A stretch of 15,592 nucleotides of DNA from Desulfobacterales bacterium (GTDB lineage Bacteria; Desulfobacterota; Desulfobacteria; Desulfobacterales; BuS5): the NCBI GenBank assembly GCA_020056865.1, contig JAGVGX010000117.1, positions 1-15,592 on the forward strand, in the 5' to 3' direction. A model generated the notes under the pieces. It saw only the letters and a program-made list of their open reading frames with translations, did not search any database and was not told the DNA's origin. The translations under genes and the position numbers were made by a program. This document shows positions 7,688 to 15,583 of this stretch, in pieces; within the stretch, counting starts at the first letter, position 1; every line of letters starts with the position of its first letter.

Positions 7688-7828
7688 TCTGTCTTTTATC
7701 AGGGCAAAATTTTAGGGGCACGCTATTATATTGGTTCATTATTAAAAAGAGTTTTTGGAAAATTTGAACAGCTTAAGTCACAAGAAGAAGCTGCTTGTGA
7801 TATGGAAGAAAAATTTTTTGCAACATAA
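7688..7828 (+). pseudogene. Relic of the C-terminal end of a large acyl-CoA dehydrogenase
   Basis: The 210-base gap between the second acyl-CoA dehydrogenase and the AbfD-like gene is not random. A frame opens after TAG 7685-7687 and runs 46 codons to TAA 7826-7828. It reads SVFYQGKILGARYYIGS, then a charged helix with KFEQLKSQEEA, and ends EEKFFAT. This recalls the extreme C-terminus of roughly 560-600-residue acyl-CoA dehydrogenases (FYxGK..aARYF near the end, then an amphipathic tail). There is no ATG, GTG or TTG near its beginning, no ribosome binding site, and the rest of such a gene is missing. It shares the frame of the upstream gene but is separated by stops at 7649, 7658 and 7685. 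I read it as a remnant left by deletion. A small translated peptide or chance resemblance is possible. Confidence 0.5.
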
Positions 7829-7861
7829 TATGGTTTTATTTAAAAAGATATTGGAGGGAAT

Positions 7862-9367
7862 ATGATAATTACATCTGAGCAATGGGTTGAAAGACAACTC
7901 GGAATGAAAAAGAATATATATATGGGGGGTGAATGTGTTGGCAGGGACCATCCTTTAATTGTTCCAGGAAGAAATGTTATTGCCATGACATATGACATGG
8001 CCCAGGACCCAAAATATAAAGGTATCATAACAACTACATCCCATTTAGACGGAAGTGAAATTAACCGATGGTGCAACCTCCATATGTCCAAAGAAGACCT
8101 GTTGATCAAACAGAAATCTACACGATGCGGCATTCACAATTGTGGTTTTTGCATGCAGCGCTGCATGGGAAATGATGGTTTAAATGCCCTGTATGTGGTG
8201 ACAAAAGAACTTGATGATAAATACGGCACAGATTATCATTTGAAGTTTCAGGAATATGTTAAATATTTTCAACAAAATGACATATCTTCCGCACTGGCTC
8301 AAACAGATGTAAAGGGAGACAGAACAAAGCGACCTGGAGATCAGCATGATCCGGATCTTTACGTCCGGGTAGTGAAAAAGAAAAAAGACGGAATTATCGT
8401 AAGGGGCGCAAAGGTTCATATTACACTGGGGCCTTATGCTGATGAAATTATCGTTCTTCCCACAAGATTAATGAAAAAAGAGGAAAAAGACTATGCACTT
8501 GCCTTTGCCATTCCTGCGGATACAGATGGTGTTTATCTGATTAATCGGGCATCTGCACCCCGGTCAAGAAAAGAATTTAAAGCGCCGATGAATCAATACG
8601 GCAGCTCCGATGCATTTACGATTTTTGACGATGTCTTTGTACCGTGGGAACGGGTATTTATGTGCGGAGAATATAATGAAGCAGGACGTCTGGCAGTTCT
8701 TTTTGCCAATTATCATCGACATGCATATTGTGGATGCAAACCGGGAGTGACGGATGTAATCATGGGATTCACTGAACTGGTTGCAGAATATAGCGGCATT
8801 GAAAAGGCTCAGCATGTTAAACATGAGATGGCCGATCTGATTGCTGTTGCGGAATTGGTTTATGCCGCAGGAATAGCCAGCTCAGTCAATGCTGAAAAAT
8901 CATCCTCAGGCGTTATGATTCCTGATCCGATATATTCAAATGTGGGCAGAAGGCACGCAGGAGAAAATATTTATCACGAACATAACACGCTTGTTGCCAT
9001 TGCCGGGGGTCTACCCGCAACATTGCCGTTTGAAGAAGATTTTATCAATGAAAAAACAGCACCTTTTTTAAAAAAATATATGGCACGAAAACAAGGGTAT
9101 TCCTCGGAAGACATTCACAGATGTTTCCGAAGCATCAGTGATTTAAGTTGTTCAAGCTGGGGAGGTGTGTGGCAGATTGCAGGTGTCCATGGCGGAGGCT
9201 CTCCTATTATGGAAACCATTGCTATTTTAGCCAATTACAAGCTTCAGGAAAAAGTTGATATCGCAAAATTCTTGGCAGGAATCAATAATCCTGACAAAGA
9301 TGCAGATGAAATTTTTGCAGGAGAAAAAAACGACCTCGCAAGATTTAAAACCCGACACAATATATAA
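7862..9367 (+). CDS. 4-hydroxybutyryl-CoA dehydratase/vinylacetyl-CoA isomerase-like enzyme (AbfD type, HpaB fold)
   Basis: AbfD converts 4-hydroxybutyryl-CoA to crotonyl-CoA by a ketyl-radical mechanism using FAD and a [4Fe-4S] cluster, and is oxygen sensitive. This 501-residue protein is close to AbfD in length (about 490). The cluster ligands of the Clostridium enzyme (Cys99, Cys103, His292, Cys299) are matched in kind and spacing: Cys97 and Cys101 in CMQRC, and His285 and Cys292 in YHRHAYCGCK. Tyr289 and Lys293 fall on the catalytic Tyr296 and Lys300 positions, and GAKVHIT contains the FAD-site Thr. HpaB-type flavin monooxygenases lack these ligands, so a hydroxylase is unlikely. A GGAGGG site lies three bases before the ATG. 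Its place beside hydratases, dehydrogenases and thiolase fits a route through a gamma-hydroxyacyl-CoA, perhaps 4-hydroxybutyrate or a substituted analogue; the substrate is inference. Confidence 0.87.
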   Translation: MIITSEQWVERQLGMKKNIYMGGECVGRDHPLIVPGRNVIAMTYDMAQDPKYKGIITTTSHLDGSEINRWCNLHMSKEDLLIKQKSTRCGIHNCGFCMQRCMGNDGLNALYVVTKELDDKYGTDYHLKFQEYVKYFQQNDISSALAQTDVKGDRTKRPGDQHDPDLYVRVVKKKKDGIIVRGAKVHITLGPYADEIIVLPTRLMKKEEKDYALAFAIPADTDGVYLINRASAPRSRKEFKAPMNQYGSSDAFTIFDDVFVPWERVFMCGEYNEAGRLAVLFANYHRHAYCGCKPGVTDVIMGFTELVAEYSGIEKAQHVKHEMADLIAVAELVYAAGIASSVNAEKSSSGVMIPDPIYSNVGRRHAGENIYHEHNTLVAIAGGLPATLPFEEDFINEKTAPFLKKYMARKQGYSSEDIHRCFRSISDLSCSSWGGVWQIAGVHGGGSPIMETIAILANYKLQEKVDIAKFLAGINNPDKDADEIFAGEKNDLARFKTRHNI

Positions 9368-9402
9368 AATAAGTTGTCAAACCTGATAAAGGAGTAACTG
9401 AT

Positions 9403-10185
9403 ATGGATTACAATAATATTATATATGAAAAGCAAGACCAGATTGGCTTAATCACTTTAAACAGACCCAAAAGCTATAATTCTATTAATAGTGAGTTGAT
9501 AACAGAACTCGTTGATGTTTTTGACACAATGGAATCAGATGATGATATCTCTGTTGTTATTATAACAGGAAATGAAAAGGCTTTTGCTGCAGGTGCGGAT
9601 ATAAAAGAAATAAGCCAGTTAAATACACCTGTCAAGGCACATAAGTTTGTCCAGCATATCCAAAACGCATACGACAAAATAGAAAGATTCCCAAAACCTG
9701 TTATCGCTGCAGTAGGAGGGCTTGCCCTAGGAGGAGGATGCGAAATGTGCATGGCATGTGATATCAGGATCGCATCTGAAAATGCAATGTTCGGCCAGCC
9801 AGAAATAAAAATCGGCGTGATTCCCGGAGCTGGAGGAACCCAGAGACTTCCAAGACTCATAGGAATTGGCAGAGCAAAGGAAATGCTATATTCGGGAGAT
9901 CCTATCAATGCTGCTGAGGCTTACCGCATTGGGCTTGTGAACAAAGTTGTTCCCATAGATTCCCTGATGGATGAAGCCCGAAAAATGGCAATAAAGTTTA
10001 GCAAACAGCCCGGGTATGCCCTTGAGATTACCAAAATAGTTGTAAATGATGGAATGAACATGGATTTGAGAACCGCAAATGCCTATGAAGCCCGCTGTTT
10101 TGAACAGCTGTTTGCGACCTATGATCAACAGGAAGGCATGAAGGCTTTTATTGAAAAAAGAAAACCGGCGTTTAAAAATATGTAG
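9403..10185 (+). CDS. Enoyl-CoA hydratase (crotonase), canonical
   Basis: This 260-residue crotonase should hydrate a 2-enoyl-CoA such as crotonyl-CoA to the (S)-3-hydroxyacyl-CoA. Both catalytic glutamates are present: Glu114 in GGGCEMCMACD and Glu134 in FGQPEIKIGVIPGAGGTQRL, matching Glu144 and Glu164 of rat hydratase. The oxyanion segment AFAAGADIKEI is at 60-70. AAGGAG (9389-9394) is eight bases before the ATG and the gap from the AbfD-like gene is 35 bases, so it is probably co-transcribed. As AbfD makes crotonyl-CoA, this enzyme is a natural next step, followed by an oxidation (no dehydrogenase seen in the window) and the thiolase at the start of the operon. The C-terminal FIEKRKPAF resembles that of the divergent crotonase at 1087. 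Confidence 0.93.
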   Translation: MDYNNIIYEKQDQIGLITLNRPKSYNSINSELITELVDVFDTMESDDDISVVIITGNEKAFAAGADIKEISQLNTPVKAHKFVQHIQNAYDKIERFPKPVIAAVGGLALGGGCEMCMACDIRIASENAMFGQPEIKIGVIPGAGGTQRLPRLIGIGRAKEMLYSGDPINAAEAYRIGLVNKVVPIDSLMDEARKMAIKFSKQPGYALEITKIVVNDGMNMDLRTANAYEARCFEQLFATYDQQEGMKAFIEKRKPAFKNM

Positions 10186-10249
10186 GCACCGGGTTAGAAG
10201 ACATCGGATGTGAGTTGGAACGCATCAATAGAAAAAAAATACTGCTGCA

Positions 10250-12019
10250 ATGTCTGCAAAAAAAACCATATGGCGTCTTGATGACCTGTATAATGATATC
10301 GATGATCCAGCGATAACGCTGGATCAAAATCGGTGTCTAAAGTCATGCTTAAGTTTTGTGCAATTGTATTGGGGTAAAGTTAACCAGCTGACCCCTGAAG
10401 AATTTTACAAAGCTGTTGTCAACCTGGAAAGCATAAAAGAAACATGTAAAAAAATTACATCATTTACAGACCTTGCATTTGCTGTAAACACACGCAGCGA
10501 GCACATAGCAAAAATAAGGCAGTCTGCTTGTGAATTTGCAGGTGATATCAATCAAAAACTCCTTTTTTTCACCTTGGAATGGACAAGGCTGCCTGATAAA
10601 CATGCAGAACGCATCATCAACCATCCCCAATTAAAACCTTACCGGCACTATCTTGGCACCTTAAGATTATTCAAACCTCATACATTGAGCATACCTGAAG
10701 AAAAAATACTTGCAGTCAAAAACCTTTCAGGACATCAGGCATGGAAAACACTTTTTGATAAAATCATCGGCAATATGCATTTGGGAAAAAACAACGTACC
10801 CATCGCGCAGGTGTTATCTGATTTATACCATGGTGATCGTAACATACGCAAAAATGCTGCTTGTGCACTTAGTGCAGGACTCGACAGCACAATGCCTGTT
10901 TTGTCCCATATATTTGACGCAACCGTTTTTGATAAAGCAATAACAGATAATATACATTCCTATCCTGGGTGGGTAAGTGAGCGCAACTTGGAAAACAAAA
11001 CCAGTGATACATGGGTAAGCACACTGGTTAATAAGGTTATTGATAGATACGATATTGTCCATAGGTACTATAAAATTAAGAAACAAATCCTCGGTTATAA
11101 TCGATTTTTTGATTACGACCGTTACGCTCCTCTTCCAGGCTTATCTGATAAAAAATATTCATGGCTTGAGGCCAAAGACATTGTGCTTCAAGCATTTTAT
11201 AATGTTTCTCCTCAATTTTCCGATGTTGCCAAACTGTTTTTCGATAACAACTGGATACATGCCAAAGTTATGAATGGAAAAGTTTCAGGTGCATTTTCAT
11301 GGTCTACGGTTCCCAAATGTCATCCTTATATACTTTTGAATTTTACAAATACTTACAAAGACATGATGGTCTTGGCCCATGAGCTGGGCCATGGAATTTA
11401 TCAATACCTTTGTCGGCAGCAGGGGCTTTTAAACACGACCATGCCACCTACCATTGCTGAAGTTCCTGCATTTTTCGCCGAAATAATAGTTTTTGATTTT
11501 CTTTTTGAAAAAACCAGGAAACAAGAAGAAAAAACGGCCATAGTTGGCAACCGACTGGAAGATATCATTAATACGCTATTTCGTCAGATTGCGCTTTTTT
11601 GTTTTGAAGATGCTATCCATAAAAAAAGGCGTTCTTCAGGTGCACTTGAAACCATGCAGATCAATAATATCTGGATGTTGACGCAAAAAGATCTTTACAA
11701 AAACAGCGTATACCTGCAAAAAACCTATGGTACATGGTGGGCATATATACCGCACTTTATCCATGCACCAGGCTATGTATATGCATATGCCCTTGCCGAA
11801 CTAACAGCACTTTTGTTGCATAACCGTTACAAAAAAGATAAAAAAGATTTTGTTTTTCGTTATGTGAATATGCTCAAATTAGGTGGCAGTTGCAATTTGG
11901 ATACCATGCTTAAGCCGTTTCATATCGACATGCATGACCCTTGTTTTTTTGATAAGAGTCTTGATATTGTTGAAACACTACTGGAAAAATTTGCCGATAA
12001 AGCGGCACCGAACCGATAA
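10250..12019 (+). CDS. Oligoendopeptidase F-like zinc metallopeptidase (peptidase family M3)
   Basis: A 589-residue cytoplasmic peptidase expected to hydrolyse short peptides, not whole proteins. The zinc site is visible: HELGH at 377-381 provides two His ligands and the general base Glu378, and Glu404 in TIAEVPAFFAE is the likely third ligand. The C-terminal IPHFIHAPGYVYAYALAE matches the conserved substrate-binding His/Tyr segment of PepF proteins. The length is normal for PepF (about 600). The start follows an in-frame TAG at 10229 and is the first ATG after it; WRLDDLY close to it is the usual PepF beginning. There is no Shine-Dalgarno sequence, only an A-tract, so translation may be weak or use another signal. 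It follows the crotonase by 64 bases and precedes the aminotransferase by 18. No functional link to the acyl-CoA genes is evident. Confidence 0.9.
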   Translation: MSAKKTIWRLDDLYNDIDDPAITLDQNRCLKSCLSFVQLYWGKVNQLTPEEFYKAVVNLESIKETCKKITSFTDLAFAVNTRSEHIAKIRQSACEFAGDINQKLLFFTLEWTRLPDKHAERIINHPQLKPYRHYLGTLRLFKPHTLSIPEEKILAVKNLSGHQAWKTLFDKIIGNMHLGKNNVPIAQVLSDLYHGDRNIRKNAACALSAGLDSTMPVLSHIFDATVFDKAITDNIHSYPGWVSERNLENKTSDTWVSTLVNKVIDRYDIVHRYYKIKKQILGYNRFFDYDRYAPLPGLSDKKYSWLEAKDIVLQAFYNVSPQFSDVAKLFFDNNWIHAKVMNGKVSGAFSWSTVPKCHPYILLNFTNTYKDMMVLAHELGHGIYQYLCRQQGLLNTTMPPTIAEVPAFFAEIIVFDFLFEKTRKQEEKTAIVGNRLEDIINTLFRQIALFCFEDAIHKKRRSSGALETMQINNIWMLTQKDLYKNSVYLQKTYGTWWAYIPHFIHAPGYVYAYALAELTALLLHNRYKKDKKDFVFRYVNMLKLGGSCNLDTMLKPFHIDMHDPCFFDKSLDIVETLLEKFADKAAPNR

Positions 12020-12037
12020 AAAAGGAACCATCTGATA

Positions 12038-13168
12038 ATGGATTTTGAAACGTATCGCGAGCTTTTCCCTATAACCCGACAGTTTGCTTTTTTAAATCAT
12101 GCGGCAACATCACCGCCATCTGTGCGGGTTGTTTCGGCAATTTCTGATTTCTACAACGCGTGTGCAAATAAGGCAAGCAAAGATTATAAGAAATGGATGT
12201 CTGAAGTGGAAGTGACGCGAACAAGAGTGGCACAGTTTATTCATGGATATGCAGATGAAATCGCTTTTGTTGGAAATACATCGGAAGGGTTAAGCACAGT
12301 GGCTTTGGGTTTTAAATGGAAACCCGATGATGTTGTTTTAGTGACGGTTCCGGATTTTCCGGCAAATATTTATCCGTGGATGCATTTGCAGGCCAGGGGG
12401 GTCAGGGTCAATTATATACAGCGACGTAACGGGTGCATTGATGTTGAAGATATAAAAAAAACACTTGTCCCCAAAACAAGAATGCTGGTGTTAAGTTCTG
12501 TTGATTATGTTACCGGCTTTTCAGCAGACTTGGAAGAAATAGGAAAGTTTTGTAAGGAAAAAGGGCTCTTTTTCTGTGTGGATGCCATCCAAAGCCTTGG
12601 AATTATCCCAATGGATGTCAAAAAATTCGGCATCCATTTTCTTGCCGCAGGTGGGCACAAATGGCTTACCGGTCCTATGGGAATCGGCATCCTTTTTATT
12701 GATCGTAATGTAAACACGTGGGTAACGCCTACAAAAATAGGATGGAAAAGTGTTGAAAATGAAGAGGATTTTCAAATACATTTTAATCTTAAAAAAGATG
12801 CGCTCAGATTTGAGCCCGGCACAATGAACCTTTCAGGTATTTTCGGGTTGGGTGCCGCCATTGAACTTCTTGATGAAATAGGCGTGGAAAACATTTATAA
12901 AAAAGTCATGTCGCTCAATGACTATCTGATCCATCACCTTAAAGAACACAACCTGATGATCTGTTCACCTTCAAATAAAACCGAACGTTCCGGAATTCTT
13001 TCATTCAAGCCGGCTGGTGATCCTGTAAAGTGCTTTGAGTTTCTATCATCCAAACATATTATGGTTTCCCTTCGTAACAACAACATCAGATTATCTCCCC
13101 ATTTTTACAATAATACAAGTGACGCTGCGGCATTGATAGGCGCGCTCGATACGTTATGCAGAACATGA
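12038..13168 (+). CDS. Class V aminotransferase-fold PLP enzyme (isopenicillin-N-epimerase/desulfurase-like), no desulfurase Cys
   Basis: This 376-residue protein has the fold-type I PLP layout: LNHAATSPPS at the start (19-28), the phosphate-binding GNTSEGLS near 79-86, Asp182 and Gln185 in VDAIQSLG beneath and beside the cofactor, and the Schiff-base Lys208 in AAGGHKWLTGP. The C-terminus reads VSLRNNNIRLSPHFYNN; cysteine desulfurases of the SufS group carry a catalytic Cys in the corresponding RxGxxCA stretch, which is not present. It is therefore more likely an aminotransferase, epimerase or lyase of the CefD/kynureninase-like branch. Substrate unknown. It follows pepF by 18 bases with an AAAGGA site 11 bases from ATG and is probably co-transcribed with it. 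Its last 15 bases overlap the end of lpxK on the other strand. Confidence 0.87.
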   Translation: MDFETYRELFPITRQFAFLNHAATSPPSVRVVSAISDFYNACANKASKDYKKWMSEVEVTRTRVAQFIHGYADEIAFVGNTSEGLSTVALGFKWKPDDVVLVTVPDFPANIYPWMHLQARGVRVNYIQRRNGCIDVEDIKKTLVPKTRMLVLSSVDYVTGFSADLEEIGKFCKEKGLFFCVDAIQSLGIIPMDVKKFGIHFLAAGGHKWLTGPMGIGILFIDRNVNTWVTPTKIGWKSVENEEDFQIHFNLKKDALRFEPGTMNLSGIFGLGAAIELLDEIGVENIYKKVMSLNDYLIHHLKEHNLMICSPSNKTERSGILSFKPAGDPVKCFEFLSSKHIMVSLRNNNIRLSPHFYNNTSDAAALIGALDTLCRT

Positions 13169-14287
13169 TAATAGCTGTTGTTTGATAAAGTCACAAAATG
13201 CAGTGCTGTCATTTCCGAATGAAATCTCAACCCCTATTACTGCAAGATCAATAGACCATGGACTCATATGCATAACGCGCATATAATCTTTTTCAGTAGT
13301 AACGACACAATCAGCACATACATTTTTTGCCACCTCAAAAATAGCGTCAAGATCTTTATTTAAATACAGGTAATGATCAGAAAAGGTCATGTGTTTTTTT
13401 ACATTGCATCCGAGTTTGCATAGAGTATTTAAAAAATCATCGTTTTTTGCTATGCCTGAAAACGCGACAACATGTTTTCCTTTTAAATATCCAACAGAAT
13501 CATGGTGCAAATGGTCTGTAATTGAGATGCCATTGTCTTGGTTGCCAGGTATTATTTTGTAAAGATAGGGTTTATAAAATGATTTAAAAATCGGTTTGTT
13601 TTGAATAAAAGAACTGTCTTTTTCAAAGTTTGCGCCTTTTGAATCTGACCGTGTAAAGATGACAGCGTCGCTGCGCAAAAGAGATGAAACCGGTTCCCTC
13701 AGGATACCTCTTGGTGCCAAATGACGATTCCCAAAGGGACGTGCATGATCTAAAAGAATCAGGTTGATGTCCCGTGAAAGTTTTAAATGCTGAAATGCAT
13801 CGTCTAATATAATAACATCCGGAGAAAACTTCTTTACCGCTATTGAACCGGCTTTAAATCTGTCGCGGCCCACAACAACAGGAATCGTTTTGAGTTCTGA
13901 TGCAATCATGTAAGGCTCATCGCCTGCATCGAATGCGTCAACAAAGATATTTTCACCATTGCTTACAATCCCGCCAGTTTTCTCCAGTTTGCCTTTGTAT
14001 CCTCTGCTGATGATGGCTACTTTGTAACCAAGTTTTTTCACAAGTTTTGCCACATAAATCGTCATGGGCGTTTTGCCGGTACCCCCAACAGTAATATTGC
14101 CGATAGATATTACCGTACACGGCAGCTTTTTTGTTTGCAGAATATTTTTTTTATATAATGTATTTCTTACTCTAACAATACATTCATACCCTGAGGCAAT
14201 TGCTGTTAACAATGATTTAAAAGAAAAAAGGATATCATGTTTACGATCATACATGACATCCTCTATTTTGTTTAACAGGTTTACCAT
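13154..14287 (-). CDS. lpxK: Tetraacyldisaccharide 4'-kinase
   Basis: LpxK phosphorylates the 4' position of the tetraacyldisaccharide-1-phosphate to give lipid IVA at the inner face of the cytoplasmic membrane. The 377-residue product has the family P-loop ISIGNITVGGTGKTPMT (Walker A near residues 63-74), SRGYKGK near 94-100, DAGDEPYMIA near 120-129, and DDAFQH at 162-167, all LpxK hallmarks. A hydrophobic N-terminal helix near 20-33 fits its membrane association. The gene starts inside the end of waaA (ATG shares a 7-base overlap with the waaA stop), which suggests translational coupling. Its 3' end runs 15 bases into the convergent aminotransferase gene. It diagnoses a Gram-negative lipid A maker. 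Confidence 0.95.
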   Translation of the reverse strand: MVNLLNKIEDVMYDRKHDILFSFKSLLTAIASGYECIVRVRNTLYKKNILQTKKLPCTVISIGNITVGGTGKTPMTIYVAKLVKKLGYKVAIISRGYKGKLEKTGGIVSNGENIFVDAFDAGDEPYMIASELKTIPVVVGRDRFKAGSIAVKKFSPDVIILDDAFQHLKLSRDINLILLDHARPFGNRHLAPRGILREPVSSLLRSDAVIFTRSDSKGANFEKDSSFIQNKPIFKSFYKPYLYKIIPGNQDNGISITDHLHHDSVGYLKGKHVVAFSGIAKNDDFLNTLCKLGCNVKKHMTFSDHYLYLNKDLDAIFEVAKNVCADCVVTTEKDYMRVMHMSPWSIDLAVIGVEISFGNDSTAFCDFIKQQLLSCSA

Positions 14288-15570
14288 GGAAAACTAACGA
14301 TTTCTTTCACGGTTTTTCCAACAGAGCCTTTATTATTTAGAAAAACATTAAATGCATTTTTACCTGTTTCATTAGCATATTTGCTATTTCCTAAAAGCGA
14401 CACCACTGCTTTAAAAAGTGATGTTGCATCTTTTACCTGAAAGGCACCGTTTGATTGAACCAGCAAACTGGCTATTTCTAAAAAATTACTCATATCCGGC
14501 CCAAATATGATTGGTTTTGAAAACGCAGCAGGTTCTAAAGGATTATGCCCACCACGATGGGTAAAGCTTCCACCAATAACTGCTACATCCGCAAGGGCAT
14601 AAAATTTTTTTAACACGCCCAGTGTATCAATAATGATAACATCCGCTTTAGTTTCCGAGTGCGTTTTTGCTGCCTGTGTCATCAGCATAACGGAAAATCC
14701 GGCAGATTGATATAACTTGCAAATAGTCTCTGAACGTTTGGGGTCTCTTGGTGCAATAACAAGAACAAGCTCATCAAAACTGTTTCTGAGCCTTGTGAAT
14801 ATATCCATCAGCAAAGATTCTTCACCTTTATGGGTGCTTCCTGCAAGCAATATTTTCTGATTTAAACCAATATTGAAACGCCGCTGTATCGATTCCAGTT
14901 CTTTGCTGGATACAGGTTCATGTGCCTGATCAAATTTAAGATTCCCGGTTGTAGTAATATTTTTATTCGTCTTTGTTAGTATTCTAAAATGCCTGGCGTC
15001 TTGTTGTGACTGAGCACAAATTTTTGCAAACGATGAAAAAACCGTCTTTGTAAAAAAAGAAACCAATCTGTAACCTGCAAAAGACCTTCTGGAAAGCCGG
15101 GCATTAACCAAAAATACAGGAATGTTACGATGCTTCATTTCAAAAAGAAAATTAGGCCATATATCCGATTCAACAATAATAACACCCGCAGGATCTATAT
15201 GTTTTACAACATATTTTACTGAAAACAAAAAATCATAGGGGAAAAAAAAGATTGCATTTACATCATCTTTTAATAACCGGTTTGCTATTTCAAAACCTGT
15301 ATTGGTTGTTGTTGAAAAAACAATATGCCTGTCTTTAAAGCGATGTTTTAGTTCTCTTACTAAAGGCACTGCTGAATGAACCTCACCAACAGAAAGCGCG
15401 TGAATCCATAGAGGCCTGGTATTTTTTTTTAGGTGCACATGGTGACCGTATAGCCCTAATCTGGGCAGGACTGCTTTGCGCCTTTTTTTAGATGACACAA
15501 CCATAGATATAATGATTGGAGCTGAAAAAAGAAACATCGAAATATACAAAGCGTTATACAGTATGATCAC
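14281..15570 (-). CDS. waaA: 3-deoxy-D-manno-octulosonic acid (Kdo) transferase
   Basis: WaaA (KdtA) transfers Kdo from CMP-Kdo to lipid IVA at the inner membrane. The 429 residues match the usual length. A hydrophobic segment at about 3-25 is the membrane anchor, WIHALSVGEVHSA near 55-67 carries the general base Glu63, STTTNTGFEIA and VESDIWPNF follow (usually ETDIWP), then VNARLSRRSFAGY, and in the second GT-B half GGSFTHRGGHNPLEPAAF binds the nucleotide sugar. The start is GTG with AGGAG eight bases ahead (ctcct at 15579-15583). Starting there gives the common MIxLYNxLY opening; the next ATG at 15537 would cut into the anchor. The other open frame across 15554-15592 (ending in TAA inside this gene) could be the tail of an upstream overlapping gene, but too little is visible to name it. 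Confidence 0.95.
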   Translation of the reverse strand: MIILYNALYISMFLFSAPIIISMVVSSKKRRKAVLPRLGLYGHHVHLKKNTRPLWIHALSVGEVHSAVPLVRELKHRFKDRHIVFSTTTNTGFEIANRLLKDDVNAIFFFPYDFLFSVKYVVKHIDPAGVIIVESDIWPNFLFEMKHRNIPVFLVNARLSRRSFAGYRLVSFFTKTVFSSFAKICAQSQQDARHFRILTKTNKNITTTGNLKFDQAHEPVSSKELESIQRRFNIGLNQKILLAGSTHKGEESLLMDIFTRLRNSFDELVLVIAPRDPKRSETICKLYQSAGFSVMLMTQAAKTHSETKADVIIIDTLGVLKKFYALADVAVIGGSFTHRGGHNPLEPAAFSKPIIFGPDMSNFLEIASLLVQSNGAFQVKDATSLFKAVVSLLGNSKYANETGKNAFNVFLNNKGSVGKTVKEIVSFPW

Positions 15571-15578
15571 GAATCCAG

Positions 15579-15583
15579 CTCCT
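15579..15583 (-). promoter_or_regulatory. Shine-Dalgarno AGGAG for the GTG start of waaA
   Basis: Reading the minus strand, AGGAG is followed by eight bases and GTG (15570-15568). This supports GTG as initiator over the ATG at 15537, which has no comparable site. Confidence 0.65.

Noticed and set aside
7862..9367. 4-hydroxyphenylacetate 3-monooxygenase (HpaB) as the function of this gene
   Set aside because: The fold is shared, but the four [4Fe-4S] ligands and the catalytic Tyr/Lys specific to 4-hydroxybutyryl-CoA dehydratase are present.
9474..9908. A 144-codon minus-strand open frame inside the canonical crotonase
   Set aside because: It is a shadow of the crotonase, whose two catalytic Glu motifs are on the plus strand; there is no ribosome site or domain.
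10198..10232. A stretch reading EDIGCELERINRKK, resembling the N-terminus of holo-ACP synthase
   Set aside because: Only about ten residues resemble it, the frame then runs out of phase through pepF and stops, and nothing else of an AcpS gene is present; treated as chance.
12038..13168. Cysteine desulfurase (SufS/CsdA) as the function of this gene
   Set aside because: The PLP motifs fit, but the C-terminal catalytic Cys region is replaced by RNNNIRLSPH, and no Fe-S assembly genes are nearby.
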